A stretch of DNA of 64,000 bases, taken from the NCBI RefSeq assembly GCF_019967995.1, contig NZ_CP065377.1, positions 1,240,001-1,304,000 of the forward strand, given 5' to 3'. The notes under the pieces were generated by a model. It had not been told where the DNA came from. It was given only the letters and a program-made list of their open reading frames with translations, and ran no database searches. The DNA comes from Faecalibacterium prausnitzii (GTDB lineage: Bacteria > Bacillota > Clostridia > Oscillospirales > Ruminococcaceae). The position numbers were made by a program, and so were the translations under genes. The number at the start of each line of letters is the position of its first letter. The first letter of the stretch is position 1. Below are positions 50,091 through 59,142 of this stretch, piece after piece.

Positions 50091-50877
50091 AATCCAGAAT
50101 GTCTCCAAGACCTTCAATGCAGGTACCGTCAATGAGAAAACGGCCCTGAACGGGCTGAACCTGAAGCTGAACGAGGGCGACTTCGTCACCGTCATCGGCG
50201 GCAACGGTGCGGGTAAATCCACCATGCTGAACGCGGTGGCTGGTGTCTGGCCCATAGACGAGGGCAAGATTTTGATCGACGGCATCGACGTCACCAAACT
50301 GGGCGAGCACCAGCGCGCCGCCTACATCGGCCGCGTCTTTCAGGACCCCATGACCGGCACGGCCGCCACCATGCAGATCGAAGAAAACCTCGCCCTGGCC
50401 GCCCGGCGCGGCAAGCGGCGCGGCCTGCGGATCGGCATCACCAAGGCCGAACGGGAGCGCTACCGCGAACTGCTCAAGAGCCTGGACCTGGGCCTGGAAG
50501 ACCGCCTGACCGCCCGCGTGGGTCTGCTGTCCGGCGGTCAGCGCCAGGCGCTGACCCTGCTGATGGCGACCATGAACAAGCCCAAGCTCCTGCTGCTGGA
50601 CGAGCACACCGCCGCCCTTGACCCGAAGACGGCGCTCAAGGTGCTGACCCTCTCGGCCAAGATCGTGGAGGAGAACCACCTGACCACCATGATGATCACC
50701 CACAATATGAAGGATGCCATTAAGTACGGCAACCGCCTCATCATGATGTACGAGGGCCACATCATCTACGATGTCTCCGGGGAGGAGAAGAAGAATCTGC
50801 AAGTCTCCGACCTGCTGGCCAAGTTCCAGATCGCCAGCGGCGGCGAGTTTGCAAACGACCGCATGATCCTGTCCTGA
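50083..50877 (+). CDS. ABC transporter ATPase (TrpZ type)
   Basis: This 264-residue ATPase has Walker A GGNGAGKST, signature LLSGGQRQALTLL, Walker B KLLLLDEHTAALD and a switch histidine in MITHNM. ATG 50083 follows AAGGAGGG within the end of the permease gene. With the two preceding genes it forms a complete uptake transporter. A terminator follows within 20 bases. Confidence 0.9.
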   Translation: MLEIQNVSKTFNAGTVNEKTALNGLNLKLNEGDFVTVIGGNGAGKSTMLNAVAGVWPIDEGKILIDGIDVTKLGEHQRAAYIGRVFQDPMTGTAATMQIEENLALAARRGKRRGLRIGITKAERERYRELLKSLDLGLEDRLTARVGLLSGGQRQALTLLMATMNKPKLLLLDEHTAALDPKTALKVLTLSAKIVEENHLTTMMITHNMKDAIKYGNRLIMMYEGHIIYDVSGEEKKNLQVSDLLAKFQIASGGEFANDRMILS

Positions 50878-50893
50878 TTTGATTCTGAGGAAG

Positions 50894-50930
50894 GGGCGTC
50901 CTGCCTGTGTATGAGTGGGACGCCCTTTTT
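50894..50930 (+). terminator. Terminator of the ABC operon, overlapping the GGDEF gene start
   Basis: GGGCGTCC (50894-50901) pairs with GGACGCCC (50918-50925), followed by five T. The loop contains the ATG (50911) of the next annotated frame. Confidence 0.85.
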
Positions 50931-52398
50931 CCTCGTGGAGCTGACGCTGCTGTTTTTTCACTATTACATCTGTGCAATGCTCCTGACGCCGGAAGAAAAC
51001 GCAGCCCTCAAGCGGGTGAAAGTGGTGCGGGCCATTTGCTGTGTGGGCCTTGCACTGGTGATCGTATCGCAGTTCACCGGGCTGTACTATACGTTCGATG
51101 CGTCCAATGTCTACCACCGCACTGCAGGATATCCCATTTCCATGATCGTTCCGACGGTGGCCATGGCGCTGGACGGCAGCCTGCTGCTGCAATACCGGGC
51201 GCGCATCAGCCGGGGCATGTTTCTGGCGACGGGGTCCTATCTGGTGCTGCCGCTGCTCGCGATCTCGATCCAGGTCGTGCACTACGGTCTGGCGCTGGTC
51301 GATCTGGCCATCAGCGTTGCGATGGTCCTGATGTTCCTGGTCTCCATCAAGGAGCAGAACGAAGAGATGCTCCGGCTGGAAACGAGCCGGGCGCATCTGG
51401 CGGAAAAGCTGGACATCGCCACGGTGCTGAACCGCTGCGTCGAGAAGCTCTCCGGCGGCGGGCACGATCTGGACAAGGCGACCCATGACCTGCTGGGCGT
51501 CATCAATGACTATTTTTGTGCAGACCGCAGCTATGTTTATGAGCTGGACGCAGCCCACGGCATCGCTGTGAATACCCACGAGTTCGTCCGGGACGGTGTG
51601 AGCGCCGAAAAGGACAACTTGCAGAAAGTTCCGGTGGAGATCATTGCCTCCTGGCTGGAGGCCTTTGAACGGGACGGGATCTATTTCATGGAGGATGTCG
51701 GGCAGGTAAAAGGCACGGAGCTGTACGCGATGATGCAGCAGCAGAATGTGCAGCGCCTGCTGGCGGTGCCACTGCGGCGGGAAACGCGCATCATCGGTTT
51801 TCTGGGCGTCGATAACCCCAGAGAGCATTCGCATGACCCGACGCTGCTGTCCTCTATCCAGTTCTTCGTCACCAACAGTCTGGAACAGAAAAAGGTGCAG
51901 GAAAAGCTGTATCGCCTGAGCTATCGGGATACCCTGACCGGGCTGGACAACCGCAACCGGTATATGGAGCTGCTGGAGGCAGGGAAGGAGAACGCGCTGA
52001 AACCGGTGGGCGGCATTTACATGGATCTCAACGGCCTGAAGCGCTGCAACGACTGCTTCGGCCATGCAGCGGGCGACGCCCTGATCTGCCGTGCAGCGGA
52101 TGCGCTGAACGATGTGTTCCCCCGTAAAGCCTGCCGCATTGGCGGGGACGAGTTCGTGGTCATCTGCTGCCCGGTCACGCAGGAAAAATTTGAACAGCAG
52201 GTGGAAGCTCTGCGGGCGGCACTGGTCCGCCATCAGGTGGATGCAGCCATCGGCTCGTTCTGGCAGTCGTTGGTCGAAGACCTGCCCGCCTTCCTCCGCG
52301 AAGCCGACGACCGGATGTACAGGGAAAAGGAACGTCAGAAGCGCGCAGCGCGGCCCTCGGTTCAGGCGGACGGTTCTGGATCCAATACCATACAATAA
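50911..52398 (+). CDS. Membrane-bound GGDEF diguanylate cyclase with GAF-like domain
   Basis: This 495-residue protein has about six N-terminal membrane segments (residues 5-150), a short coiled coil, a GAF-like domain (about 180-310) and a GGDEF domain (about 330-475; LTGLDNRNRY, IYMDLNGLKRCND, and GGDEF near residue 409). The intact GGDEF motif suggests cyclic di-GMP synthesis. ATG 50911 lies inside the preceding terminator hairpin and the membrane domain looks shorter than usual for this architecture. Translation may start later (GTG 50935) or the 5' end may be lost. No good ribosome site is visible. Confidence 0.82.
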   Translation: MSGTPFFLVELTLLFFHYYICAMLLTPEENAALKRVKVVRAICCVGLALVIVSQFTGLYYTFDASNVYHRTAGYPISMIVPTVAMALDGSLLLQYRARISRGMFLATGSYLVLPLLAISIQVVHYGLALVDLAISVAMVLMFLVSIKEQNEEMLRLETSRAHLAEKLDIATVLNRCVEKLSGGGHDLDKATHDLLGVINDYFCADRSYVYELDAAHGIAVNTHEFVRDGVSAEKDNLQKVPVEIIASWLEAFERDGIYFMEDVGQVKGTELYAMMQQQNVQRLLAVPLRRETRIIGFLGVDNPREHSHDPTLLSSIQFFVTNSLEQKKVQEKLYRLSYRDTLTGLDNRNRYMELLEAGKENALKPVGGIYMDLNGLKRCNDCFGHAAGDALICRAADALNDVFPRKACRIGGDEFVVICCPVTQEKFEQQVEALRAALVRHQVDAAIGSFWQSLVEDLPAFLREADDRMYREKERQKRAARPSVQADGSGSNTIQ

Positions 52399-52436
52399 AG
52401 CAGCGCCCGCCGGGAGATCTCCCGGCGGGCGCTGCT
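52399..52436. terminator. Perfect 19-bp stem, bidirectional terminator
   Basis: AGCAGCGCCCGCCGGGAGA (52399-52417) is followed directly by its exact reverse complement (52418-52436). It separates the convergent GGDEF and FMN-binding lipoprotein genes. Confidence 0.85.
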
Positions 52437-52465
52437 GTGTTCAGAGGAACGTTATTTTTCTTGCC

Positions 52466-53803
52466 TTACTTTGCGGCATCCACCAGCACACCAACGTAGC
52501 CGGCAGTATCCGCCAGCGTGGCACCGGAAACGGCGTCCACAGCCTTTTCATCTTTGCTCAGAGCCTCGGCGTCGGCAATGCTCATGCCGTTCACGTGATT
52601 CTGGATGGCGTCGTAGTTGGCATCCAGCGAAACGGTGGAACCAGCCTTTTCGGCCATCATCTTGCTGTAGTAATCGGCGTTGACTCGCTTGGACATCAGC
52701 ACCTTGCCCTCGGCGTAGCCTGCGCCGAAGTCGGAGTCGGAGTTGGGCACACCGACGACCCCGGCGTCCGAACCGGCAAACTGGAACTCGTCAATGTAGC
52801 TCAGTACGATGGTGTTCCCGGCGGTGGCGACAGCGCCGGAGGTGAAGCACTTGGTGCCGTGGGCAGCCCCATAGACCACGTTCAGCTTCAGGTCCTCGGA
52901 GCTGCCGTTGAACTCCACGGCCTGCGTGGTCTGGGCGTTTTTGGCGGCATCCACGATGGCAGAGAGATAACCGGCGGTATCCACCAGCGTTGCGCCGGAG
53001 ACGGCGTCCACAGCCTCGGCACCCTTGGCGGCCACATCCTCCAGCTCGGAGATGGTCTTGCCGACAGCAAAGTTCTGGATGGCGTCGAAGTTTGCATCCA
53101 GAGCGACCGTGGAGCCGCCCTTTTCGGCCATCATCTTGCTGTAATAATCAGCGTTGGCCCGCTTGGACATCAGAACCTTGCCCTCGGCGTAGCCTGCGGC
53201 AAAGTCGGAGTCGGAGTTGGGCACGGCGGTCACGCCTGCATCGGTGCTGGCGAACTGGAAATCGTCCAGGTAGGCGGCGAGGATGACGTCATCCTTCACC
53301 ACAGCCACCGCTTCGGTGAAGCACTTGGTGCCGTGGGCGGAAGCATAGGCCTGACCGATCTGGATGCCGCCTTCCACCGGGACGATGGCGGCGGGCTCAG
53401 CGGGGGCTGCGGCAGCAGAGTCGGCGGGGGCTTCTTCGGCCAGCTCCACACCCAGTGCGGCGGCAACGGCCTTCCGGACGGCCTTGGTGGTCACCGTGGC
53501 ACCGGCAACGCCGTCGATGGCGGGGCCGTTGGCGGCCACGACCTGCTTGGACAGCTCTTCCAGTGCAGCGCCGCCGATGCTCTCGGTCTCCTGTGCACCT
53601 TCCAGCTTGCAGTCGGTAACGGTGCCGTTGGCATCCACGGTCAGGGTGGCGGTGACAGCACCGCCAAAGCCTTCGGCAGAGCCGGTCTTAGTCACACCGG
53701 CAGCGGTGGAGCTGCTGCTGCCGCCGCAGGCGGCCAGAGAGACGCCAACAACGAGGCTCATGGCCACGGCAGCGCTCAGTTTGCGGATGATCTCCTGTTT
53801 CAT
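52466..53803 (-). CDS. Lipoprotein with FMN-binding domain and two tandem repeats, possibly triply flavinylated
   Basis: This 445-residue protein starts at ATG 53803 after GGAGG. Its signal peptide ends in lipobox LAAC (Cys26). An FMN-bind domain (about 35-118) contains DGVAGAT with Thr103. Two repeats of about 140 residues follow (about 148-290 and 300-445). They share AHGTKCFT, PNSDSDF and AGYAEGKVLMSKR, and each ends in DAVSGATL (threonines near 268 and 426). DxxSGAT-type motifs are sites of covalent FMN attachment by ApbE, so three flavins are possible. A surface electron-transfer role, like Listeria PplA, is inferred. Faecalibacterium is known for flavin-dependent extracellular electron transfer. 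Confidence 0.8.
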   Translation of the reverse strand: MKQEIIRKLSAAVAMSLVVGVSLAACGGSSSSTAAGVTKTGSAEGFGGAVTATLTVDANGTVTDCKLEGAQETESIGGAALEELSKQVVAANGPAIDGVAGATVTTKAVRKAVAAALGVELAEEAPADSAAAAPAEPAAIVPVEGGIQIGQAYASAHGTKCFTEAVAVVKDDVILAAYLDDFQFASTDAGVTAVPNSDSDFAAGYAEGKVLMSKRANADYYSKMMAEKGGSTVALDANFDAIQNFAVGKTISELEDVAAKGAEAVDAVSGATLVDTAGYLSAIVDAAKNAQTTQAVEFNGSSEDLKLNVVYGAAHGTKCFTSGAVATAGNTIVLSYIDEFQFAGSDAGVVGVPNSDSDFGAGYAEGKVLMSKRVNADYYSKMMAEKAGSTVSLDANYDAIQNHVNGMSIADAEALSKDEKAVDAVSGATLADTAGYVGVLVDAAK

Positions 53804-53880
53804 GGGTCTTTCCTCCAGAGAAAAATCGGCTTGTGTTCGGTCCCCAGAAAAGGTCATACCTTTTCAAGGATGTTTACAAA

Positions 53881-53909
53881 AGATAACATATTTTGTAAGG
53901 TTCTGTCAA
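53881..53909 (-). promoter_or_regulatory. Strong promoter of the FMN-binding lipoprotein gene
   Basis: On the minus strand TTGACA (53909-53904) and TTATCT (53886-53881) have a 17-bp spacer, about 78 bases before the start codon. Confidence 0.8.
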
Positions 53910-53972
53910 GAGATTTTGGCACATCCTTCGTGAAGAATGATAAATTGGGGTCAATTCGTGACGCTGACGGTA

Positions 53973-54014
53973 TAAAAAAAGCCGGAAACCAACGTACAGC
54001 GGTCGATTCCCGGC
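53973..54014 (-). terminator. Intrinsic terminator of the sugar kinase gene
   Basis: On the minus strand GCCGGGAA (54014-54007) pairs with TTTCCGGC (53988-53981) and is followed by seven T. Confidence 0.85.
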
Positions 54015-54037
54015 AGACGGAAGCGCTGAGGCGAAAC

Positions 54038-55126
54038 TCAACGCTTGATGTCGTAGTTCATGTTCATCAGGTTGCGGATGGAGCTTACATCGTCGGTGAT
54101 GTTGGCATCGCCGTGGATGGTGTGCTTGATGGCGCTGCTGGCCACGGCAAAGTTGATCATATCCATGGCCTTGTAGTCGTGCAGCATGGCGTAGATGAGG
54201 CCGCTGGCGAAGGCATCACCGCCGCCCACACGGTCGAGGATATTAAAGGTGAACAGCTTGCTCTCGAAGGTGTGGCCCTCGTACCACATAAAAGCCTTCA
54301 GGCTGTTCTCGCTGCCGCTGTGGGCATAGCGTACATGGCGGGCGATGCACTTCAGGTTGGGGTAGCGCTCAATGAAGTGCTGGAAGATCTCGTCCTGCTG
54401 CTCATAGCTGGGCTGCAGGGGCACACCGTCCTTCCAGTCGCCCTTGGAGTGGTCGGTCTCGTCCTTCCACAGGTGGTAAGGCTCGATGCCCAGCAGCACA
54501 TCCACATAGGGCAGGCACTCGGTGCAGAAGTCGCGGGCTTCCTCCCAGCTCCACAGGGTGGAACGGAAGTTGCCGTCGAAGCTGACGGTCAGGCCCTTCT
54601 TCTTGGCGGTCTTGAGCATGTCGATGATGAGGCCGCGGCAGTTGGGGGCCAGAGCCGGGGTGATGCCGCTCAGGTGCAGCCAGTCGAAGCCATCCAGCAG
54701 AGCGTCCAGATCGACCTGCGAGAAGTCATACTCCGTGATGACGCTGTGCTTGCGGTCGTAGATGACCTTGGAAGCGCGGATGCCGTAGCCGGTCTCCAGA
54801 TAGTAGGTGCCCAGCCGGTTCGAGGGGGTCTCGTCCGGCTCGGTCAGGATCATGGGGGTGCAGTGGACATCGTTGGAGCGCAGCCAGCGCACGGCGCTCT
54901 TGCCCAGACTGTTGTTGGGCACGACGCTGAAGAAGGTGCTGTCCACGCCCAGGTTTGCCAGCGCCAGTGCGATGTTGGCCTCGCTGCCGCCGTAGCTGGC
55001 CTCGAAGCTGGAAGCCATGCGGATCTTTTCGTAGTTCGGCGGGGTCAGGCGCAGCATGATCTCACCGCAGGTGATGAACTTCTGCCCGCTGGTCTCACTG
55101 CCAAGGATCGGATTGTAGTGTTCCAT
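54038..55126 (-). CDS. kdgK: PfkB family sugar kinase, probably 2-keto-3-deoxygluconate kinase
   Basis: This 362-residue cytosolic kinase has the PfkB signatures GGSEANIALALANLG near the N-terminus and DRVGGGDAFASGLIYA near the C-terminus (catalytic aspartate in GGGDAF). The N-terminal FITCGEIMLRLTPP and the overall length fit KDG kinases, which phosphorylate 2-keto-3-deoxygluconate in uronate breakdown. Other PfkB sugars cannot be excluded. ATG 55126 follows TTAGGAGGA. A dyad lies between promoter and gene, indicating repression by a sugar-responsive regulator. It is monocistronic. Confidence 0.8.
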   Translation of the reverse strand: MEHYNPILGSETSGQKFITCGEIMLRLTPPNYEKIRMASSFEASYGGSEANIALALANLGVDSTFFSVVPNNSLGKSAVRWLRSNDVHCTPMILTEPDETPSNRLGTYYLETGYGIRASKVIYDRKHSVITEYDFSQVDLDALLDGFDWLHLSGITPALAPNCRGLIIDMLKTAKKKGLTVSFDGNFRSTLWSWEEARDFCTECLPYVDVLLGIEPYHLWKDETDHSKGDWKDGVPLQPSYEQQDEIFQHFIERYPNLKCIARHVRYAHSGSENSLKAFMWYEGHTFESKLFTFNILDRVGGGDAFASGLIYAMLHDYKAMDMINFAVASSAIKHTIHGDANITDDVSSIRNLMNMNYDIKR

Positions 55127-55161
55127 AACGCTCCTCCTAAAAAGTCGTTGCTTTATACCGT

Positions 55162-55195
55162 AACGATGTGAGAACACATTGTTGTATCCATTATA
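55162..55195 (-). promoter_or_regulatory. kdgK promoter -10 and operator dyad
   Basis: TATAAT lies at 55195-55190 on the minus strand. Just downstream AACGATGTG (55162-55170) and CACATTGTT (55175-55183) form a 9-bp dyad with one mismatch around AGAA, in the transcribed leader. This looks like a repressor site of the LacI/GntR kind. Confidence 0.6.
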
Positions 55196-55263
55196 CCGCA
55201 CCCCGAAACAGATAGCAAGCAAATGCCGCGGATGAAAAGAGAAAATAAGCGGGGATTTTTGGC

Positions 55264-55571
55264 GGTTTTGACGAACCCTCTCCGTCACCTTCGGTGACAG
55301 CTCCCCCAAAGGGGGAGCCCTTGGCAGGCCGGGCAAGGTGTGCTGTTCGCTTGGGCCCAATTGGGCGCAAAGCGCCGGGCCCTGCCCGAATGGGCAGCAA
55401 CAGCGGAACAATGCTCTGACAAAGGGCACTTGGCAAACAGCCGTGAATCTCAACAGCGGAGCCCGGTCGTTTCCGGACGCGAAAAACTTTGCTCGTCCAG
55501 CACGGCCACTACCAGCTCGCCAGTGGCTCCCCTACCAGGGGAGCTGGCGCGAAGCGCCTGAGAGGTTGTAC
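55264..55571. repeat. Palindromic repeat unit, partial left and right ends
   Basis: The segment begins with ACCCTCTCCGTCACC and nested palindromes (CACCTTCGGTG; GCTCCCCC/GGGGGAGC) and ends with GAGAGGTTGTAC at 55560-55571. It shares its ends and the GGAGCTGGCG motif with the 135-bp unit at 55624-55758. The inner 200 bases hold no gene. Confidence 0.55.
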
Positions 55572-55623
55572 CACATGCCGCGTTTCCGTTTCGCTTTACC
55601 GTTTTCCGGCAGGCTTATCCTTT

Positions 55624-55758
55624 GTACAACCTCTCCGTCACCTTCGGTGACACCTCTCCTGGTAGGAGAGGCTTTGGCATTGCGCAAACTTCATCTCTTC
55701 GCCAGTGGCTCTCCTACAAGGAGAGCTGGCGGGCGTAAGCCCGACTGAGAGGTTGTAC
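55624..55758. repeat. 135-bp MITE-like element with 12-bp terminal inverted repeats
   Basis: GTACAACCTCTC (55624-55635) and GAGAGGTTGTAC (55747-55758) are perfect inverted repeats. Inside are CACCTTCGGTG, CTCTCCT/AGGAGAG and CTCTCCT...AGGAGAG hairpins. Related units lie at 55264-55571 and 60434-60516, all in intergenic DNA. The whole stretch 55200-55810 has no gene. Confidence 0.7.
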
Positions 55759-55813
55759 GAAGGGAAACCTGCCCTCTGAGAACAGGCTGACTGCGAAGCG
55801 CCGACGGAGCGTG

Positions 55814-56731
55814 TTACACCCCCGTCAGATCAAAGCTGGGGGTATACTCTTCTTTGGCACTGCTCTTCTGCTGCATGTAGCCGTCCGAAAGGCCGAGGTC
55901 CATGGCGTAGTTGACCACCCGGCGGTATTCGTAGGTGGTGATGCGCCGCCCGATGCCGTGGTCGGCGGCTTTATAAAAAGGTGTGTACTGGCTCATGACG
56001 CTGGGCAGGAAACAGCCGGGGTCGGCGCGATTCCAGGCGGCCATCTGGTCCAGTACGGCGAAGCTGTCGTCCACGTGGCCGGGCAGGGCCAGATGCCGCA
56101 GGATGACGCCTTTTTGCAGGATGCCGTCTGCATCGAAGACCGGGTGCCCGGCCTGCGCCATCATGGCTTCGATGCCGGGTCTGGCCACCGCAAAGTAATC
56201 CGGCGCGGCCGAAAGCTCGGCGGACAGGGCAGGGGAGACGTACTTCAGGTCGGCCAGCCAGATGTCGATATACCCACGCCAGCGCTCAATGCTCTCCAGC
56301 GTCTCATAGCCGCCGGTGTTGCAGACAATGGGGAGGTGCAGCCCCTGCGCCCGCGCCAGGTCGAGCGCAGCGATGATCCACGGCTGCCACTGGCCGGGCG
56401 TGACCAGATTGATGTTGTGCGCGCCCTGCGCCTGCAGGTCCAGAAAGATCTCGGCCAGATGCCCGACGGAGATCTCCTTGCCGAGCCCCTCGGCGCTGAT
56501 GGGGTAGTTCTGGCAGAAGCAGCACTTGAGGGTGCAGCCGGAAAAGAACACCGTGCCGCTGCCCCGTGTGCCGCTGATGCAGGGCTCTTCCCAGAAATGG
56601 AGGGCGGCGCGGGCGGCTTTCAGCGCACCGCCTGCCCCGCAGAAGCCGATCCGCCCGGCGGCGCGGTCCGCGCGGCACTGCCGGGGGCAAAGCGTGCAGG
56701 CTTCGGGTGCGAAGTGGGTGGTTTTGGGCAT
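55814..56731 (-). CDS. Radical SAM protein, PflX/COG1313 type
   Basis: This 305-residue enzyme starts at ATG 56731, ten bases after AAAGGA. The radical SAM cluster is SGCTLKCCFCQN (Cys66, Cys70, Cys73). An additional N-terminal cysteine set (CTLCPRQCRADR, then GFCGAGG) is typical of the PflX group related to pyruvate formate-lyase activases. The substrate is unknown. It is divergent from fbp, with both promoters in the 134-base gap (TATAAT on the minus strand at 56779-56774). Confidence 0.85.
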   Translation of the reverse strand: MPKTTHFAPEACTLCPRQCRADRAAGRIGFCGAGGALKAARAALHFWEEPCISGTRGSGTVFFSGCTLKCCFCQNYPISAEGLGKEISVGHLAEIFLDLQAQGAHNINLVTPGQWQPWIIAALDLARAQGLHLPIVCNTGGYETLESIERWRGYIDIWLADLKYVSPALSAELSAAPDYFAVARPGIEAMMAQAGHPVFDADGILQKGVILRHLALPGHVDDSFAVLDQMAAWNRADPGCFLPSVMSQYTPFYKAADHGIGRRITTYEYRRVVNYAMDLGLSDGYMQQKSSAKEEYTPSFDLTGV

Positions 56732-56865
56732 ACTATCTAAGTCCTTTGCGAAAGTTTTGAACAAATTGCTCGCTTCTATTATACCATTTTTGGGCGCAGT
56801 TGTGGTATACTATGGTTGAATATTTCATGCGATGAAAGAATACTGCATAATTTGGGGAGGACGCT

Positions 56866-58872
56866 ATGCGCACTGAAAATGAGGAGATCCGAGACCACCT
56901 GAAATATCTGGCTCTGCTGGCGCGGGATTACCCCTCGCAGGCGGCAGCAGCCAGCGAGATTATCAGCACACAGGCTTTGCTCAAGCTGCCCAAGGGTACG
57001 GAGCACTTTATGAGCGATCTGCACGGCGAGAACGAGGCCTTTGTCCACATCCTGAACTCGGCGTCCGGCGTCATCCGCGAAAAAGTCGATATCGTGCTGG
57101 GAGATACCATCCCGGAGGCGGCCCGCGCCGAGCTGGCCACCCTCATCTATTATCCCAACGAAAAGCTGCCCCAGCTCAAGGCCCGCTGCGCCGATGAGGA
57201 CGGGCTGGACCAGTGGTATACCGAGACGCTCCTGCGCCTCATCGACATCTGCCGTCTGGTCTCCTCCAAACATACCCGTGAACACGTCCGCGAATGCCTG
57301 CCCGCAAGCTGCGGCTACATTCTGGATGAGCTGCTCCACGCCCACTTCGAAGACCACGATAAAGATCTGTACTACGGCCAGATCGTGGGCAGCATCATCG
57401 AGAACGGCCGGGCTGACAAGTTCATCGTTCGCCTGTGCGAACTCATCAAGCGGCTGGCTGTGGACAAGTTACATATCGTCGGCGACCTGTTCGACCGCGG
57501 CCCCCGCCCGGACATCATCCTGGACCTGCTCATGCGCCACCACAATGTCGATATCCAGTGGGGCAACCACGACGTGGTCTGGATGGGCGCGGCTGCGGGC
57601 AGTCCCATCTGCATCTGCACCGTGCTCAAGACCACGTTGGCCTACCACAACCACGGGATGCTCGAAGACTGCTATGGCATCAACCTGCGGCATTTGCAGC
57701 GGATGGCGGAGCAGTTCTATGGCGACGACGACCTGTCCCTCTGGATGCCCCACACCGATGCGGCCCGCGGCCCCTATACGCCCGGTATGCTCCACCGCTG
57801 CGCCGTCATGCACAAGGCCGTCACCATCCTCATGCTCAAGATGGAGTGCTGCGTCATCGACCGCAACCCCGATTTTAAGATGAAGGGCCGCGACTTCCTC
57901 CGCCATATCGACTGGGAGAAGGGGACCGTCACCGTAAACGGCAGTTCCTACCCCCTGCGGGATACGAGCTTCCCCACCGTAGACCCCACCGACCCCGCCC
58001 GGCTCAATCCGGACGAGCAGGTGGTGCTGGACAAGCTGGTCCAGTCCTTCCGCCAGAGCGAGAAATTGCAGCAGCACATCGAGTTCCTCTACGCCAAGGG
58101 CAGCGTCTACCACATCGAGAACGGCAACCTGCTCTATCACGGCGTCGTGCCCATGACCCGCAGCGGCAGCTTTGCCGTGGAGCGGTTCGAGGGGCACAGC
58201 TACTCCGGACGCGCCCTTATGGATTATTGCGACGAGCGCGCCCGCCGGGGCTACTTTGGACCGGAAGGCTCTCTTGTGCGCCAGAGCGGGCAGGACTTTT
58301 TGTGGTATCTGTGGTGCGGCAAGCTGTCGCCGCTGTTCGGCCGCAGCGCTATGACCACCTTTGAGCGGCTCTACATTGCCGACCCCGCCACCCACGAGGA
58401 GGTCAAGGACCCCTATTATACCTGGTACAACGAGGAGGCCGCCTGCCGCCGCATCCTGTCCGAGTTTGGCCTGCCCGGCGCGAGCCACATCGTCAACGGC
58501 CATGTGCCCGTCCGCGAAAAGAGCGGCGAGAGCCCGGTCAAGGGCGGGGGCCGTCTCGTCGTCATCGACGGCGGCTTCTGCCGCGCCTACCACGACAAGA
58601 CCGGCATCGCGGGCTATACGCTGGTCTACTCCAGCCGCACCATGTCTCTGCGCACCCACCAGCCCTTCGAAAGCACCGAAAAAGCCGTAAATGAGAACAT
58701 CGACATCCTCTCGCAGAAAAACATCCTGGAGACCGAGAACCACCGCATCCTCGTGGAGGAGACCGATGAGGGTGAGGTGCTGCGGGAGCGGGTGTATGAC
58801 CTGAAACAGCTGGTCAAGGCCTATCAGTTGGGCTGGCTCAAGGAGACACATTGCGAAGACTGCATCTGGTAA
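56866..58872 (+). CDS. fbp: Fructose-1,6-bisphosphatase class III
   Basis: This 668-residue gluconeogenic phosphatase is typical of Firmicutes. Metallophosphatase motifs are SDLHGENEAF (about residues 50-59), HIVGDLFDRGPRPD and WGNHDVVWMGA, and later histidines lie in VNGHVPVR. Full length matches the class III family. ATG 56866 follows GGGGAGG at 56853-56859. A TATACT box at 56807-56812 is a plausible -10. No truncation or other anomaly is seen. Confidence 0.93.
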   Translation: MRTENEEIRDHLKYLALLARDYPSQAAAASEIISTQALLKLPKGTEHFMSDLHGENEAFVHILNSASGVIREKVDIVLGDTIPEAARAELATLIYYPNEKLPQLKARCADEDGLDQWYTETLLRLIDICRLVSSKHTREHVRECLPASCGYILDELLHAHFEDHDKDLYYGQIVGSIIENGRADKFIVRLCELIKRLAVDKLHIVGDLFDRGPRPDIILDLLMRHHNVDIQWGNHDVVWMGAAAGSPICICTVLKTTLAYHNHGMLEDCYGINLRHLQRMAEQFYGDDDLSLWMPHTDAARGPYTPGMLHRCAVMHKAVTILMLKMECCVIDRNPDFKMKGRDFLRHIDWEKGTVTVNGSSYPLRDTSFPTVDPTDPARLNPDEQVVLDKLVQSFRQSEKLQQHIEFLYAKGSVYHIENGNLLYHGVVPMTRSGSFAVERFEGHSYSGRALMDYCDERARRGYFGPEGSLVRQSGQDFLWYLWCGKLSPLFGRSAMTTFERLYIADPATHEEVKDPYYTWYNEEAACRRILSEFGLPGASHIVNGHVPVREKSGESPVKGGGRLVVIDGGFCRAYHDKTGIAGYTLVYSSRTMSLRTHQPFESTEKAVNENIDILSQKNILETENHRILVEETDEGEVLRERVYDLKQLVKAYQLGWLKETHCEDCIW

Positions 58873-58998
58873 AGGTGGCCTGCTTCGTGCAGCCTGACAA
58901 GATTTTTGTAAAATTTTTGAAAAAACAAACAAAATAACTGAATATCTGCGTTTTTTCTGGGCAAAACAGAAAATAATCCCTGCTGTGCAAATGGGTCT

Positions 58999-59026
58999 TT
59001 GCTTTTTGGCCGAAGTCGTGTATAAT
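58999..59026 (+). promoter_or_regulatory. Promoter of murA
   Basis: TTGCTT (58999-59004) and TATAAT (59021-59026) with a 16-bp spacer lie 117 bases before TTG 59143. The leader between has no recognised structure. Confidence 0.55.
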
Positions 59027-59142
59027 AAGATAGCATATCTTGAGAGCGTATGCCCAATGGAATGCATCGGATTTTAATGTGACGAGAAACAAAAGCCCTT
59101 TGGGGGCGCACACGCAAGCCCCACGACAAGGAGATCATAAAA

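Noticed and set aside
49987..52395. 802-codon minus-strand frame over the ABC ATPase and GGDEF genes
   Set aside because: It opposes two genes with clear catalytic motifs and lacks any family signature.
52112..55171. 1019-codon plus-strand frame rich in Gly, His and Val
   Set aside because: It is antisense to the FMN-binding lipoprotein and kdgK; its apparent repeats are the complement of the real protein repeats.
57469..59067. 532-codon minus-strand frame over fbp
   Set aside because: It is a shadow of fbp without ribosome site or domain.
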